Source of the DNA: Frankiales bacterium
Lineage (GTDB): Bacteria > Actinomycetota > Actinomycetes > Mycobacteriales > SCTD01
Direction: 5' to 3'
Length of the DNA: 64,000 nt
NCBI GenBank assembly: GCA_025465465.1
Contig: JAODND010000100.1
Location: 1-64,000, forward strand
The notes beneath the pieces were generated by a model, which made no database searches, was not told the origin of the DNA, and worked only from the letters and a program-made list of their open reading frames with translations. The translations under genes were made by a program, and so were the position numbers. Positions within the stretch are counted from its first letter, which is position 1, and each line of letters begins with the position of its first letter. Shown in pieces: positions 34,132 to 42,824 of this stretch.

Positions 34132-35164
34132 GGACGCCGAGCGCCGGCTCCGGCAGCTCGGGGTCTCGGCGGTGCTGCCGGCCGACGCCACGGCTGAGAG
34201 CATCAGCGCGGCCGTCGTCGAGGCGGTGGTGGCTCTCACTCCGGCGCCGCTCGACCTCTCGGGCCTTGCCGACCCCCGTGCGGCCCTGCCCGCCTCGCCG
34301 GCACCGGCCGACGAGGCGCAACTGCCCGTCGGGACGGGTCGCCTGATCGCTGTCTGGGGACCGACCGGTGCACCAGGCCGCACCACGCTCGCGGTCGGTC
34401 TGGCTGCCGAGCTCGCCGCCCTTGGCTGGCCCGCCCTTCTCGTCGACGCAGACGTCTACGGCGGCGTGGTGGCCCAGGTCCTCGGCCTGCTCGACGAGTC
34501 GCCGGGGCTGGCAGCGGCCTGCCGTCAGGCCAACAACGGCCAGCTCGACGGCGCTGCCCTCGCCCGCCTCGCCCGCGAGCTCGCGCCGGGGCTGCGAGTG
34601 CTGACGGGCATCGCCCGGGCGGACCGCTGGCCGGAGCTCCGGCCGTCGGCCCTGGAGGTCGTCCTCGGGCTCGCCCGGTCGCTGGCGGCGGTGACCGTGG
34701 TCGACTGCGGCTTCGCGCTCGAGCAGGACGAGGAGCTCGCCTACGACACCATGGCGCCACGTCGCAACGGCGCGACCCTCGCCGTCCTGGAGCAGGCTGA
34801 CACCGTGCTCGTGGTCGGCACCGCCGACCCGGTCGGCCTGCAGCGCCTCGTACGCGGCCTGTCGGAGCTCAAGGAGGCCGTCCCCGGACTCGTTGCCACC
34901 GTGGTGGTCAACCGGCTGCGCTCGAGCGCCATCCCCGGAGATGCCGAGCGCGAGGTGCGCACCGCCCTCCAGCGCTACGCCGGGGTCGACGCTCTCACTG
35001 TCGTGCCGCAGGACACCGAGGCGCTGGACGCCGCCCTCGTGGGTGGTCGCACCTTGACCGAGAGCGCCCCTGGATCGCCTGCACGGCAAGCGATCCAGGG
35101 TCTTGCGGCCGCTCTGGTCGGCGCACCGGCTCCCGTGCGGAAGCGACGCGCCCTCAGGCGCTGA
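33872..35164 (+). CDS. CpaE/MinD-like P-loop ATPase
   Basis: 430 residues. The N-terminal 110 residues look like a degenerate receiver domain (AVLLSADLRRLDREALTRIA). A MinD/ParA-type ATPase follows from about 145 with a deviant Walker A GPTGAPGRTT, the switch LLVDADVYGGVVAQ, and VVDCGFAL. This layout matches CpaE of tight-adherence pilus systems, which targets secretion ATPases to membrane sites. No cpaF, tadB/C or flp prepilin gene is visible nearby, so the SAF-CpaE pair may serve another surface system. The GTG at 33872 lies inside the upstream frame. Confidence 0.8.
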   Translation: MTLVPVLTAVSDAVWEAQLVAALGRGDHGVAVVRRCVDLPDLLATAATGQARAVLLSADLRRLDREALTRIAVAGVAVVGLVPPGDEDAERRLRQLGVSAVLPADATAESISAAVVEAVVALTPAPLDLSGLADPRAALPASPAPADEAQLPVGTGRLIAVWGPTGAPGRTTLAVGLAAELAALGWPALLVDADVYGGVVAQVLGLLDESPGLAAACRQANNGQLDGAALARLARELAPGLRVLTGIARADRWPELRPSALEVVLGLARSLAAVTVVDCGFALEQDEELAYDTMAPRRNGATLAVLEQADTVLVVGTADPVGLQRLVRGLSELKEAVPGLVATVVVNRLRSSAIPGDAEREVRTALQRYAGVDALTVVPQDTEALDAALVGGRTLTESAPGSPARQAIQGLAAALVGAPAPVRKRRALRR

Positions 35165-35251
35165 GCTCGTGCGGCACCCGTCGCTCGGGCAACGGGGCAA
35201 GATGGACGAAACGCCCTTGTGCTCGCTCGACCAACCGCTGGAGAAGAGCCC

Positions 35252-36631
35252 GTGTCCCTGCTTGCCACCCTCGTCACGCCCGCGGACGCGGCCTTCCTGC
35301 TGCCCGAGACCCGCGAGCAGCCGATGCACGTCGGCAGTCTCCAGCTGTTTCGGCCGCCCGCAGGCTCGGGCGTGCACGACCTCTCCGGGATCTATGCGGC
35401 GGCGGTCGCGACGCCGGAGATCGCACCGCTGTTCCGCAGGCGCCTGACCCGCGGCTTCGGGACGCTCGGGCAGTGGGCGTGGCAGGACGACGCGTCGATC
35501 GACCTCGAGCACCACATCCGGCACTCGTCACTGCCCAAGCCCGGCCGCATGCGCGAGCTGCTCGCGCTGTGCAGCCGGCTGCACTCGACCCTGCTGGACC
35601 GGCAGCGACCGCTCTGGGAGATGCACCTCATCGAGGGCCTCGAGGACGGCCGCTTCGCGGTCTACACCAAGATCCACCACTCGCTGCTCGACGGTGTCTC
35701 GGGTCTCCGGCTGCTGGAGCGAAGCCTGTCGACTGATCCCGACGCGCGCGACACCGGCATGCCGTTCGCGGCCAGGCCGCAGGCTGCCAGGCGCGGCGGC
35801 TTCGACCTCGGCGGGCTGCTCTCGACGGGGCTGCACGCCGCCGTCGACGCCGTCACCTTGGCCCCCAAGGTCGTGTCGCTCATCGATCAGGGCGTCCGCC
35901 ACCAGGGTGCGGTGCTGCCTGGCCAGGCGCCCCGCAGCATCCTCAACGTCCCCATCACCGGGAGCCGTCGCTTTGCCGGGGACGCGTGGGAGCTCGAGCG
36001 CATCCGCACCGTCGCCAAGGAGGCGGAGGCGACGATCAACGACGTCGTGCTCGCGATGTCCGCAGCGGCGCTCCGCGACTACCTCGCCGGGTTGGACGCA
36101 CTGCCGGACGACTCCCTCATCGCGATGACCCCGGTCTCGCTGCGCAGCGAGACCGGCACTGACGACGGCGCCAGCGGCAACGCGGTCGGCGCCATCCTCT
36201 GCTCGCTCGGCACGCACCTCGCCGACCCCGAGGAGCGGCTGCTGCACATCAGGGACTCGACGCGCCGCGCGAAGGCCTCGCTCCACGGTCTGTCGCAGCT
36301 GCAGGTGACCGCACTGTCGGCGGGGATCATGTCGCCGCTCGTCCTCAACACGATCTTCGGCGTCCCTCCGCTGATCCGGCCGCCGTTCAACCTCATCATC
36401 AGCAATGTCCCTGGACCACTGCATCCGCTGTATTGGAACGGCGCGCGGCTCGACGGCATGTACCCGCTGTCGATCCCGACCACGGGGCAAGCCCTCAACA
36501 TCACGTGCACCAGCTACGACACCGCGCTGCAGTTCGGGCTCACCGGCTGCCGTCGTACCCTCCCGCACCTGCAGTCGATGCTCGGCGGCCTCGACGACGG
36601 ACTCGCCGCGCTGGAGAAGGCGTTCGGCTGA
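35252..36631 (+). CDS. Wax ester synthase/diacylglycerol acyltransferase (WS/DGAT) family
   Basis: 459 residues. The active-site HHxxxDG is present as HHSLLDG (His142-His143, Asp147). The N-terminal segment MHVGSLQLFRPP and the C-terminal DUF1298-like part (NLIISNVPGPLHPLYWNGAR) are typical of WS/DGAT enzymes, which esterify fatty acyl-CoA to diacylglycerol or alcohols for storage lipids in actinobacteria. The GTG at 35252 has GGAGAAGAG upstream; an earlier in-frame start at 35219 is less likely. It follows the CpaE-like gene after 87 bases. It would draw on acyl-CoA from the fatty acid genes downstream. Confidence 0.88.
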   Translation: MSLLATLVTPADAAFLLPETREQPMHVGSLQLFRPPAGSGVHDLSGIYAAAVATPEIAPLFRRRLTRGFGTLGQWAWQDDASIDLEHHIRHSSLPKPGRMRELLALCSRLHSTLLDRQRPLWEMHLIEGLEDGRFAVYTKIHHSLLDGVSGLRLLERSLSTDPDARDTGMPFAARPQAARRGGFDLGGLLSTGLHAAVDAVTLAPKVVSLIDQGVRHQGAVLPGQAPRSILNVPITGSRRFAGDAWELERIRTVAKEAEATINDVVLAMSAAALRDYLAGLDALPDDSLIAMTPVSLRSETGTDDGASGNAVGAILCSLGTHLADPEERLLHIRDSTRRAKASLHGLSQLQVTALSAGIMSPLVLNTIFGVPPLIRPPFNLIISNVPGPLHPLYWNGARLDGMYPLSIPTTGQALNITCTSYDTALQFGLTGCRRTLPHLQSMLGGLDDGLAALEKAFG

Positions 36632-36736
36632 CTCCGTCGGCTGCGAACTGCTTTGCACCGCCAGGCGCGGGTACGTAGCAGCGGTAAGGCCAGACACAGG
36701 CGGCATCGACCGGACCGATGGTTGCTGCCGCAAAAC

Positions 36737-36765
36737 TTGAACATGCAATAAAATGAGGATAGGGT
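36737..36765 (+). promoter_or_regulatory. Sigma-70-type promoter of yceI
   Basis: TTGAAC (36737-36742), 17-base spacer, TAGGGT (36760-36765), in an unusually AT-rich patch. At the expected start point lies GTTGC-ACGA-GCAAC (36768-36781), a 5-bp inverted repeat that may be an operator. The whole gap 36632-36813 holds no gene. Confidence 0.65.
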
Positions 36766-36813
36766 TGGTTGCACGAGCAACGAGACGCCGCCACCCCACC
36801 CAAGGAGCACACC

Positions 36814-37365
36814 ATGACCGCACCAACCACCACCGCCCTGACCGGCAGCTACGTCCTCGACCCCACCCACACGCGTCTGGGCTTCGTCGCCCGGCACGCC
36901 ATGGTGACCAAGGTCCGCGGGTCGTTCGAGCAGTTCGAGGGCAAGGCCCACCTCGACTTCGAGGACCCCAGCAAGAGCACCGCCGAGGTCACCTTCCAGA
37001 TCGCGTCGGTCAGCACCGGCCAGAAGCAGCGCGACGACCACCTGCGCACCAACGACTTCTTCGACGCCCCGACCCACCCGACCGGCCACTTCGTGTCGAC
37101 GTCCGTCGTCAAGAAGAGCGACGACGAGTACGAGATGACCGGCAACCTCACGCTGAAGGACATCACCAAGCCGGTGACCATCACGTGGGAGCCGACCGGC
37201 ACCGCGAAGGACCCGTTCGGCAACACCCGGGTCGGCTTCGAGGGCAAGGGCACGATCAGCCGCAAGGACTGGGGCATCGAGTACAACGCGGCGCTCGAGG
37301 CCGGCGGCGTCCTGGTCTCGGACAAGATCAACCTCGAGTTCGACGTCTCCGCCATCAAGCAGTAG
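36814..37365 (+). CDS. YceI-family lipid-binding protein
   Basis: 183 residues forming the YceI lipocalin-like beta-barrel: SYVLDPTHTRLGFVARHAM at the start, ASVSTGQKQRDDHLRTNDFF in the centre, and KDWGIEYNAALEAGGVLVSD near the end. YceI proteins bind polyisoprenoids or other lipids and are often induced by stress. No signal peptide is visible, so a cytoplasmic form is likely. The ATG at 36814 has AAGGAG at 36802-36807. It has its own promoter and terminator, so it is a single-gene unit. Confidence 0.9.
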   Translation: MTAPTTTALTGSYVLDPTHTRLGFVARHAMVTKVRGSFEQFEGKAHLDFEDPSKSTAEVTFQIASVSTGQKQRDDHLRTNDFFDAPTHPTGHFVSTSVVKKSDDEYEMTGNLTLKDITKPVTITWEPTGTAKDPFGNTRVGFEGKGTISRKDWGIEYNAALEAGGVLVSDKINLEFDVSAIKQ

Positions 37366-37376
37366 CAGTCTCCGCC

Positions 37377-37407
37377 CGAAGGCCCCGGCAGACCGCCGGG
37401 GCCTTCG
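37377..37407 (+). terminator. Strong hairpin terminator after yceI
   Basis: CGAAGGCCCCGGC (37377-37389), five-base loop, GCCGGGGCCTTCG (37395-37407): a perfect 13-bp stem, 11 bases after the stop. Confidence 0.85.
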
Positions 37408-37410
37408 GCG

Positions 37411-37416
37411 TACCGT
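37411..37416 (+). promoter_or_regulatory. -10 box TACCGT, leaderless dioxygenase gene
   Basis: TACCGT, a 6-base spacer, then GTG 37423. It lies just after the yceI terminator, with no Shine-Dalgarno. Confidence 0.5.
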
Positions 37417-37422
37417 CAGGGC

Positions 37423-38268
37423 GTGGCGACCATGCCGGCGGTGTTCTTCGGGCACGGATCTCCGATGAACGCGTTGGAGACCAATCGCTACACGCGGTCC
37501 TGGGCGGCTTTCGGGGCCGCCGTGCCGCGGCCGCGCGCCTTGCTCGTCGTGAGCGCGCACTGGTTTATCAACGCCACCGCGGTCACCGCCATGCAGCGCC
37601 CGCGGACCATCCACGACTTCTACGGCTTCCCGCCCGAGCTGTTTGCGGTCCGGTACCCCGCGCCGGGACTGCCGTCGCTCGTGGACGAGGTCAGCGACGC
37701 CGTGAAGCCGACGTGGGTCGGTGCCGACGCAGACAGCTGGGGCATCGACCACGGCACCTGGTCGGTGCTCGTGCACGCCTTCCCTGACGCCTCGATCCCG
37801 GTCGTGCAGCTGAGCATCAACGCCGACAAGCCGCTCGACTACCACCTCGACCTCGGCGCGAAGCTGGCCGCGCTGCGGGAGACGGGGGTGCTCGTCATCG
37901 GCAGCGGCAACGTGGTGCACAACCTCGGCGGGGTCGACTGGTCGCGCCCGGACGACGGCTTCGACTGGGCGAAGCGCTTCGACGAGGCCGCCCGGGCCTG
38001 CATGACCTCCGATCCTGCTGGGGTCGGGAGGCTGGACGCGCACCGCGACTACCGCCTCGCCGTCCCGACACCTGACCACTTCCTGCCCCTGCTCTACGTC
38101 GCCGGCGCCACCGGCGGTGCAGCCGCCGACGTGCTCATCGACGGCTATGCCTATGGCTCGCTCTCGATGACGGCCTACACCGTGGGGATGGATGCGCCGC
38201 GAACCGACGGTGCGGGCAGTGCCGCACCGCTGCTCACCGAGGCGCCTCCGGACTCCAGCAACACGTAG
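37423..38268 (+). CDS. DODA-type extradiol ring-cleaving dioxygenase
   Basis: 281 residues of the class III extradiol (LigB/DODA/YgiD) family. Metal-ligand His residues appear in [22 protein letters not shown] and [10 protein letters not shown], with a further conserved [14 protein letters not shown]. Family members open aromatic rings such as DOPA or catechols using Fe(II) or Zn(II). The substrate here is unknown. The GTG start is leaderless. Its TAG stop at 38266 is also part of the -10 box of fasR, so the two are very tightly packed. Confidence 0.87.
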   Translation: MATMPAVFFGHGSPMNALETNRYTRSWAAFGAAVPRPRALLVVSAHWFINATAVTAMQRPRTIHDFYGFPPELFAVRYPAPGLPSLVDEVSDAVKPTWVGADADSWGIDHGTWSVLVHAFPDASIPVVQLSINADKPLDYHLDLGAKLAALRETGVLVIGSGNVVHNLGGVDWSRPDDGFDWAKRFDEAARACMTSDPAGVGRLDAHRDYRLAVPTPDHFLPLLYVAGATGGAAADVLIDGYAYGSLSMTAYTVGMDAPRTDGAGSAAPLLTEAPPDSSNT

Positions 38269-38271
38269 CCT
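38266..38271 (+). promoter_or_regulatory. -10 box TAGCCT of fasR, overlapping a stop codon
   Basis: TAGCCT, 7-base spacer, GTG 38279. The first three bases are the stop codon of the dioxygenase gene. Confidence 0.55.
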
Positions 38272-38278
38272 TCCGCCC

Positions 38279-39415
38279 GTGGCGACCACGTGGCAGCGGG
38301 TGCGGCGGGCCCAGTCCCGGCTGTCGACCGAAGCTGTGCAGCGGATGGATGCCCTGCCGTGGTTCACCGCGCTGCCCCCGGCGCAGCGCGCCGACGTCGG
38401 ACTCGTCGTCCAAGCCGGCATCAGCGCGTTCACGACCTGGCTGCGCGACGCCTCGGACGCGGTCTCGCCCGCCCCTGACGTCTTCGGTGCGGCGCCGCGC
38501 GAGCTGGCCCGTGCCGTCAACCTCAAGCAGACCGTCCAGCTGATCCGCGTGGTCGTCGGCGTCCTCGACGAGCAGGTCCCGATCCTCGCCGAACCGGGTC
38601 ACGAGGTCGAGCTGCGCGAGGCGGTGCTGCGCTACAGCCGGGAGATCGCCTTCGCGGCGGCAGAGGTCTACGCCGCCGCCGCCGAGGCCCGCGGCGCCTG
38701 GGATGCCCGGCTCGAGGCAGGCGTCGTCGAGGCGCTGGTGCGCGGACAGGTCGGCGACCTCACGCTGTCCCGGGCAGGGTCGCTCGGGTGGGGACGTCCG
38801 GCGTGGGCGACGGCGCTCGCTGCCCCGATGCCGGCCGGTCCGGTCGAGGCCCGGCTCGAGGACCTGCGCGGGCATGGGCGGCACAGCGGCCTGTTCGTGC
38901 TCACCGGAGAGACGGGCGGCGGGCTGATCGTGGTCGTCGGCGGCAAGGGCAAGCCGGAGACCGCGGTCAAGCAGATCACCGCCGGACTGCCGGAGGGGCC
39001 CGTCGTGGTGGGGCCCGTCGTCGACGATCTCGCTGCGGCGGCCGTCTCCGTCCGGGAAGCGCTGGGAGGCCTGGCGGCCGTCGCGGCCTGGCCCGGCGCC
39101 CCGCGGCCCGTCCATGCGAGCGACCTGCTCGCCGAACGCGCGGTGATGGGCGACGAGTCGGCCAGGGCCCGGCTGTTGGAGGAGGTCCACGGTCCGCTGG
39201 CCAGCTCGGGCGGCGATCTGCTGGAGACCTGCGCCGCCTTCCTCGAGACCGGTGGCAGCCTCGAGGCGACCGCCCGCAGCCTCTACGTCCACGCGAACAC
39301 GGTGCGCTACCGACTTCGCAAGGTGGTCGACCTCGTCGGACTCGATCTGACATCTCCCCGTGACGCGCAGGTCGTCCGTGTTGCGTTCGTCATCGGCCGG
39401 ACACAAGCCTTGTAG
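38279..39415 (+). CDS. fasR: FasR-type PucR-family regulator of fatty acid synthesis
   Basis: 378 residues. A helical N-terminal domain (segments SAFTTWLRDASDAV and LKQTVQLIRVVVGVLDEQVP) leads to a C-terminal PucR helix-turn-helix: LETGGSLEATARSLYVHANT then VRYRLRKVVDLVGLD. FasR in Streptomyces is a PucR-like activator encoded just upstream of fabD and required for fabD-fabH-acpP-fabF expression; family and position both match. A palindrome at 39410-39426 overlaps the end of this gene and lies upstream of fabD, a plausible target. The GTG at 38279 is leaderless. Confidence 0.87.
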   Translation: MATTWQRVRRAQSRLSTEAVQRMDALPWFTALPPAQRADVGLVVQAGISAFTTWLRDASDAVSPAPDVFGAAPRELARAVNLKQTVQLIRVVVGVLDEQVPILAEPGHEVELREAVLRYSREIAFAAAEVYAAAAEARGAWDARLEAGVVEALVRGQVGDLTLSRAGSLGWGRPAWATALAAPMPAGPVEARLEDLRGHGRHSGLFVLTGETGGGLIVVVGGKGKPETAVKQITAGLPEGPVVVGPVVDDLAAAAVSVREALGGLAAVAAWPGAPRPVHASDLLAERAVMGDESARARLLEEVHGPLASSGGDLLETCAAFLETGGSLEATARSLYVHANTVRYRLRKVVDLVGLDLTSPRDAQVVRVAFVIGRTQAL

Positions 39416-39426
39416 GTTTCCTACAA
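39410..39426 (+). promoter_or_regulatory. Inverted repeat upstream of fabD, candidate FasR operator
   Basis: TTGTAGG (39410-39416), TTT, CCTACAA (39420-39426): perfect 7-bp arms, centred about 75 bases before fabD GTG. The fasR stop TAG lies inside it. No good -35 hexamer is seen for fabD, fitting activator dependence. Confidence 0.65.
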
Positions 39427-39493
39427 AGTCCGCGCGCCCTTTCGGTCCGGGTCCGCTGCGGTTCTGCTGCCCTCACTAGACGAACCTGATGAC

Positions 39494-40381
39494 GTGCTCG
39501 TCCTCCTCGCCCCCGGTCAGGGCTCCCAGTCACCCGGCATGCTGCTGCCCTGGCTCAGTGGCCCGGGTGCAGCAGCCGATCTCGCCACCTGGTCGGAGGC
39601 CGCGCGTCTCGACCTGCTGTGGCTCGGCACCTCCGCGGAGGCGGACGAGATCCGGGACACCGCGGTCGCGCAGCCGCTGCTGACCGCTGCCGCCCTGCTG
39701 TCGTGGCGGGCTCTCGGTGCGCCGACCCCGGACGTCGCCTGCGGACACAGCGTCGGTGAGCTGGCCGCCCTCGCCGTCGCCGGCGTGATCGGGACCACCG
39801 AGGCCGTCGTCCTGGCTGCCGAGCGCGGTCGCGCGATGGCCGCCGCTGCCGCCCTGACGGCCACCGGCATGGCCGCCACGCTGGGTGGTGACCAGGCCGT
39901 CGTCGACGCCGCCGCGACCGCCCTCGGACTCGAGGTCGCGACCGTCAACGTCGCCGGGCAGACGGTGTATGGCGGCCCCGTTGCCGCTCTCGACGAGCTC
40001 GCAGCGCAGCAGCCCGGCGGTGCCCGCGTACGCCGGCTGGAGACGGCCGGCGCGTTCCACACGAGCGCGATGCTTGCTGCCGTACCCCGCTTGCAGGAGC
40101 TGGTCTCCGCGATCAGGCCGTCGGAGCCGCGCTGCGCGGTGGTGGCGAACGCGGACGGCGCCGTCGTGACCAGCGGCCGGGTGCTGCTCGATCGGCTCGT
40201 GGGGCAGCTGACGCGGCCGGTGCGCTTCGACCTCTGCCTCGCGACGATCGGTGCGATGCAGCCGTCGGCCCTCGTCGAGCTCGCCCCGGGCGGCACCCTT
40301 GCGGCCCTGGCCAAGCGGGCCCTGCCGGGAGTGCCGCTGACCGCCCTGAAGGCGCCCGCAGACCTGCCGGTGCCGGCGTGA
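39494..40381 (+). CDS. fabD: Malonyl-CoA:ACP transacylase FabD
   Basis: 295 residues. It moves malonyl from CoA to acyl carrier protein. It opens LVLLAPGQGSQSPGML; the active serine is Ser86 in CGHSVGELAAL, and the catalytic His lies in GAFHTSAM. The GTG at 39494 follows GAACCT with a 6-base spacer, so the transcript may be leaderless. It is first in the seven-step overlapping fab operon to 46480; the next gene overlaps by four bases. Confidence 0.94.
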   Translation: MLVLLAPGQGSQSPGMLLPWLSGPGAAADLATWSEAARLDLLWLGTSAEADEIRDTAVAQPLLTAAALLSWRALGAPTPDVACGHSVGELAALAVAGVIGTTEAVVLAAERGRAMAAAAALTATGMAATLGGDQAVVDAAATALGLEVATVNVAGQTVYGGPVAALDELAAQQPGGARVRRLETAGAFHTSAMLAAVPRLQELVSAIRPSEPRCAVVANADGAVVTSGRVLLDRLVGQLTRPVRFDLCLATIGAMQPSALVELAPGGTLAALAKRALPGVPLTALKAPADLPVPA

Positions 40382-41334
40382 GGACGCGCGTCCTCGCCGG
40401 TGCCGCGATGACCGGCGTCGGAGCCTTCCGTCCGGCCCGTCGCCTCGACAACCACGACATCGCCGCCCGCACCCAGTCGTCGGACGAGTGGATCCGCGAG
40501 CGCTCCGGCATCGTGACCCGCGGAGCTGCGGCCCCCGACGAGAGCGTCGTCGAGATGGGTGTCGCCGCCGCCGGCAAGGCGCTGGCGGCCGCCGGCGTCG
40601 ATGCCGCGCAGGTCGGTCTGGTCATGCTGGCGACCTGCTCCATGCCGGGACCGCTCCCGGGAGGGTCCCCCGAGATCGCTGCCCGCCTCGGTGCCTCCGC
40701 TGCGGGGGCGACGGACATCGGGGCGGGCTGCGCCGGCTTCGCCTACGCGCTCGGCCTGGCCGCCGACGCCGTGCGCACAGGTACGGCCGAGCACGTCGTC
40801 GTGATCGGCTCCGAGCGACTGCTCGACCTGGTGGACCACGACGACCGCGGCACCGCCTTCCTGTTCGGCGACGGCGCCGGCGCTGCCGTCGTCTCACGGT
40901 CCGACGTCGAGTCCATCGGCCCCGTCGTCTGGGCTCACGACGGCGATCAGCACGAGAAGCTCACGATCCACGGCACGCCCCCGCGGCTGTCGATGGAAGG
41001 GCGGGCGATCTACCGCTGGGCCACGACGTCGCTCCCCGCGCTGTGCATCCGCGCGGTCACCGAAGCCGGCCTCGAGCTGTCGGACCTCAAGGCCTTCGTG
41101 CCGCATCAGGCCAACCTGCGCATCACCGAGTCGGTCGTCGCCCACCTCGGGCTCGCCGGCGACGTGGTGGTCGCTCGCGACGTGGTCGACAGCGGCAACA
41201 CCTCTGCGGCCTCGGTGCCGCTCGCACTCGCCCGGCTCCTCGAGCTGGGTCAGGTCTCGTCCGGCGATGTGGTCCTGCTCGCCGGATTCGGTGCCGGACT
41301 CACCGCCGCCGCGCAAGTCGTCGTTCTTCCGTAA
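40378..41334 (+). CDS. fabH: 3-oxoacyl-ACP synthase III FabH
   Basis: 318 residues, the condensing enzyme that starts chains from acyl-CoA and malonyl-ACP. The triad is visible: Cys118 in GAGCAGFAYAL, His in FVPHQANLRI, Asn in DSGNTSAASVPLAL. The segment SSDEWIRERSGI is typical. The GTG at 40378 is in a GTGA overlap with fabD. It is somewhat short compared with E. coli FabH but complete. Confidence 0.94.
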   Translation: MRTRVLAGAAMTGVGAFRPARRLDNHDIAARTQSSDEWIRERSGIVTRGAAAPDESVVEMGVAAAGKALAAAGVDAAQVGLVMLATCSMPGPLPGGSPEIAARLGASAAGATDIGAGCAGFAYALGLAADAVRTGTAEHVVVIGSERLLDLVDHDDRGTAFLFGDGAGAAVVSRSDVESIGPVVWAHDGDQHEKLTIHGTPPRLSMEGRAIYRWATTSLPALCIRAVTEAGLELSDLKAFVPHQANLRITESVVAHLGLAGDVVVARDVVDSGNTSAASVPLALARLLELGQVSSGDVVLLAGFGAGLTAAAQVVVLP

Positions 41335-41361
41335 CCCCCGCATCCACAAGGAGATCAGCAC

Positions 41362-41616
41362 ATGACGCTCACGCAGACCGACATCCTCACCGGCCTCGCC
41401 GAGGTCCTCGAGGAGGTATCCGGCGTGCCCGCCGACAAGGTCACCCGCGACGCCACCTTCGAGAACGACCTCGAGGTCGACAGCCTCACCATGGTGGAGG
41501 TCGTCGTGGCGTGCGAGGAGCGCTTCGGGGTCCGCATCCCCGATGAGGCGCTCGAGTCGCTCAAGACGGTCGGCGACGCGATCGACTACATCGCGACCGC
41601 CGGGGTGCCTGCCTGA
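41362..41616 (+). CDS. acpP: Acyl carrier protein
   Basis: 84 residues, acidic. The 4'-phosphopantetheine site is Ser41 in LEVDSLTMVEVV. It carries the growing acyl chain for all enzymes in the operon. The ATG at 41362 has AAGGAGAT nine to sixteen bases upstream, the strongest Shine-Dalgarno of the operon, fitting the need for high expression. The 27-base gap before it breaks the overlap chain; it overlaps fabF by one base (TGATG). Confidence 0.95.
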   Translation: MTLTQTDILTGLAEVLEEVSGVPADKVTRDATFENDLEVDSLTMVEVVVACEERFGVRIPDEALESLKTVGDAIDYIATAGVPA

Positions 41617-42824
41617 TGGCTCGCGTCGCTGTCACCGGGCTCGGGGCACTCACCCCGCTCGGCCCCGATGTCGCCGCCCTCACGGAGGGCCTGCTGTCCG
41701 GGCGCTCCGGGGTGCGGCTGCTCGAGGGCGAGCAGTGGGATGCCCTGCCGGCCCGGTTGGCAGCGACGGTCGACCTCGACGGTCGCCTCGAGCGCATCGA
41801 GGCACGCACGCTCGACCGCGTGCAGCAGCTCGCGCTCGTCGCGGCCCGGGAGGCCTGGGCGGACGCCGGTTCGCCCGACGTCGAGCCCACCCGGCTGGCC
41901 GTCGTCATCGGCTCAGGCATCGGGGGCGCACTGACGCTGCTCAGCCAGTACGACGTGCTGCTGGCCAAGGGTCCACGATCGGTCAGCCCACACCTCGTGC
42001 CGATGCTCATGCCCAACGGTCCTGCCGCGACCGTGGGCCTGGAGCTCAAGGCCAGGGCCGGCGTGCACACGCCCGTCAGCGCCTGCGCCTCGGGCGCCGA
42101 GGCGATCGCGCAGGCACTCGGGCTGTTGCGGTCCGGTGCGGCCGACGTCGTGGTGGCAGGTGGGTCCGAAGCGTGTGTGCACCCGCTGCCGATGGCAGGC
42201 TTCGCCCAGATGCGCGCACTGTCGACCCGCCACGACGAGCCCGAGGCGGCGTCCCGCCCCTACGACAAGGGTCGCGACGGCTTCGTGCTCGGCGAGGGGG
42301 CCGGCATCCTCGTCCTCGAGACCGAGGAGCACGCCCGTGCCCGCGGCGCGGTGATCCACGGCTGGCTCGGTGGCGCCGGTGTCGCAGCCGACGCCCACCA
42401 CGTCACCGCACCGGACCCCTCCGGCACGGGTGCCGCGCGCAGCATCGAGCTCGCGCTCCGGGACGCGGGCGTCGGGGCCTCCGACATCGGGCATGTCAAC
42501 GCGCACGCCACCTCCACCCCCCTGGGGGACGTCGCGGAGTCCCGGGCCCTCGCGCTCGCCCTCGGCAGCCACCGCCCCGCGGTCACCGCCACCAAGTCCT
42601 GCACCGGCCACCTGCTAGGTGCCGCCGGCGCCGTCGAGGCGGTGGCGACAGTCGTGGCGCTACGCGACGCACTGGTCCCCCCGATCCGCAACCTCGACGA
42701 CCAGGACGACGAGGCCGACGTCGACGCCGTGCGCGTCGTCCCGCGTCCTCTGCAGCACGACGCCGCCCTGTCCACCTCCTTCGGCTTCGGAGGCCATGAC
42801 GTGTCCTTGGTGTTCCTGCGATGA
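41616..42824 (+). CDS. fabF: 3-oxoacyl-ACP synthase II FabF
   Basis: 402 residues, the elongation condensing enzyme. Catalytic Cys157 in PVSACASGAEA, His residues in HVNAHATSTPLGD and KSCTGHLLGAAG, and the C-terminal FGFGGHDVSLVF. The ATG at 41616 overlaps the acpP stop by one base. It is followed by the carboxyltransferase gene with a 4-base overlap. Confidence 0.94.
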   Translation: MARVAVTGLGALTPLGPDVAALTEGLLSGRSGVRLLEGEQWDALPARLAATVDLDGRLERIEARTLDRVQQLALVAAREAWADAGSPDVEPTRLAVVIGSGIGGALTLLSQYDVLLAKGPRSVSPHLVPMLMPNGPAATVGLELKARAGVHTPVSACASGAEAIAQALGLLRSGAADVVVAGGSEACVHPLPMAGFAQMRALSTRHDEPEAASRPYDKGRDGFVLGEGAGILVLETEEHARARGAVIHGWLGGAGVAADAHHVTAPDPSGTGAARSIELALRDAGVGASDIGHVNAHATSTPLGDVAESRALALALGSHRPAVTATKSCTGHLLGAAGAVEAVATVVALRDALVPPIRNLDDQDDEADVDAVRVVPRPLQHDAALSTSFGFGGHDVSLVFLR

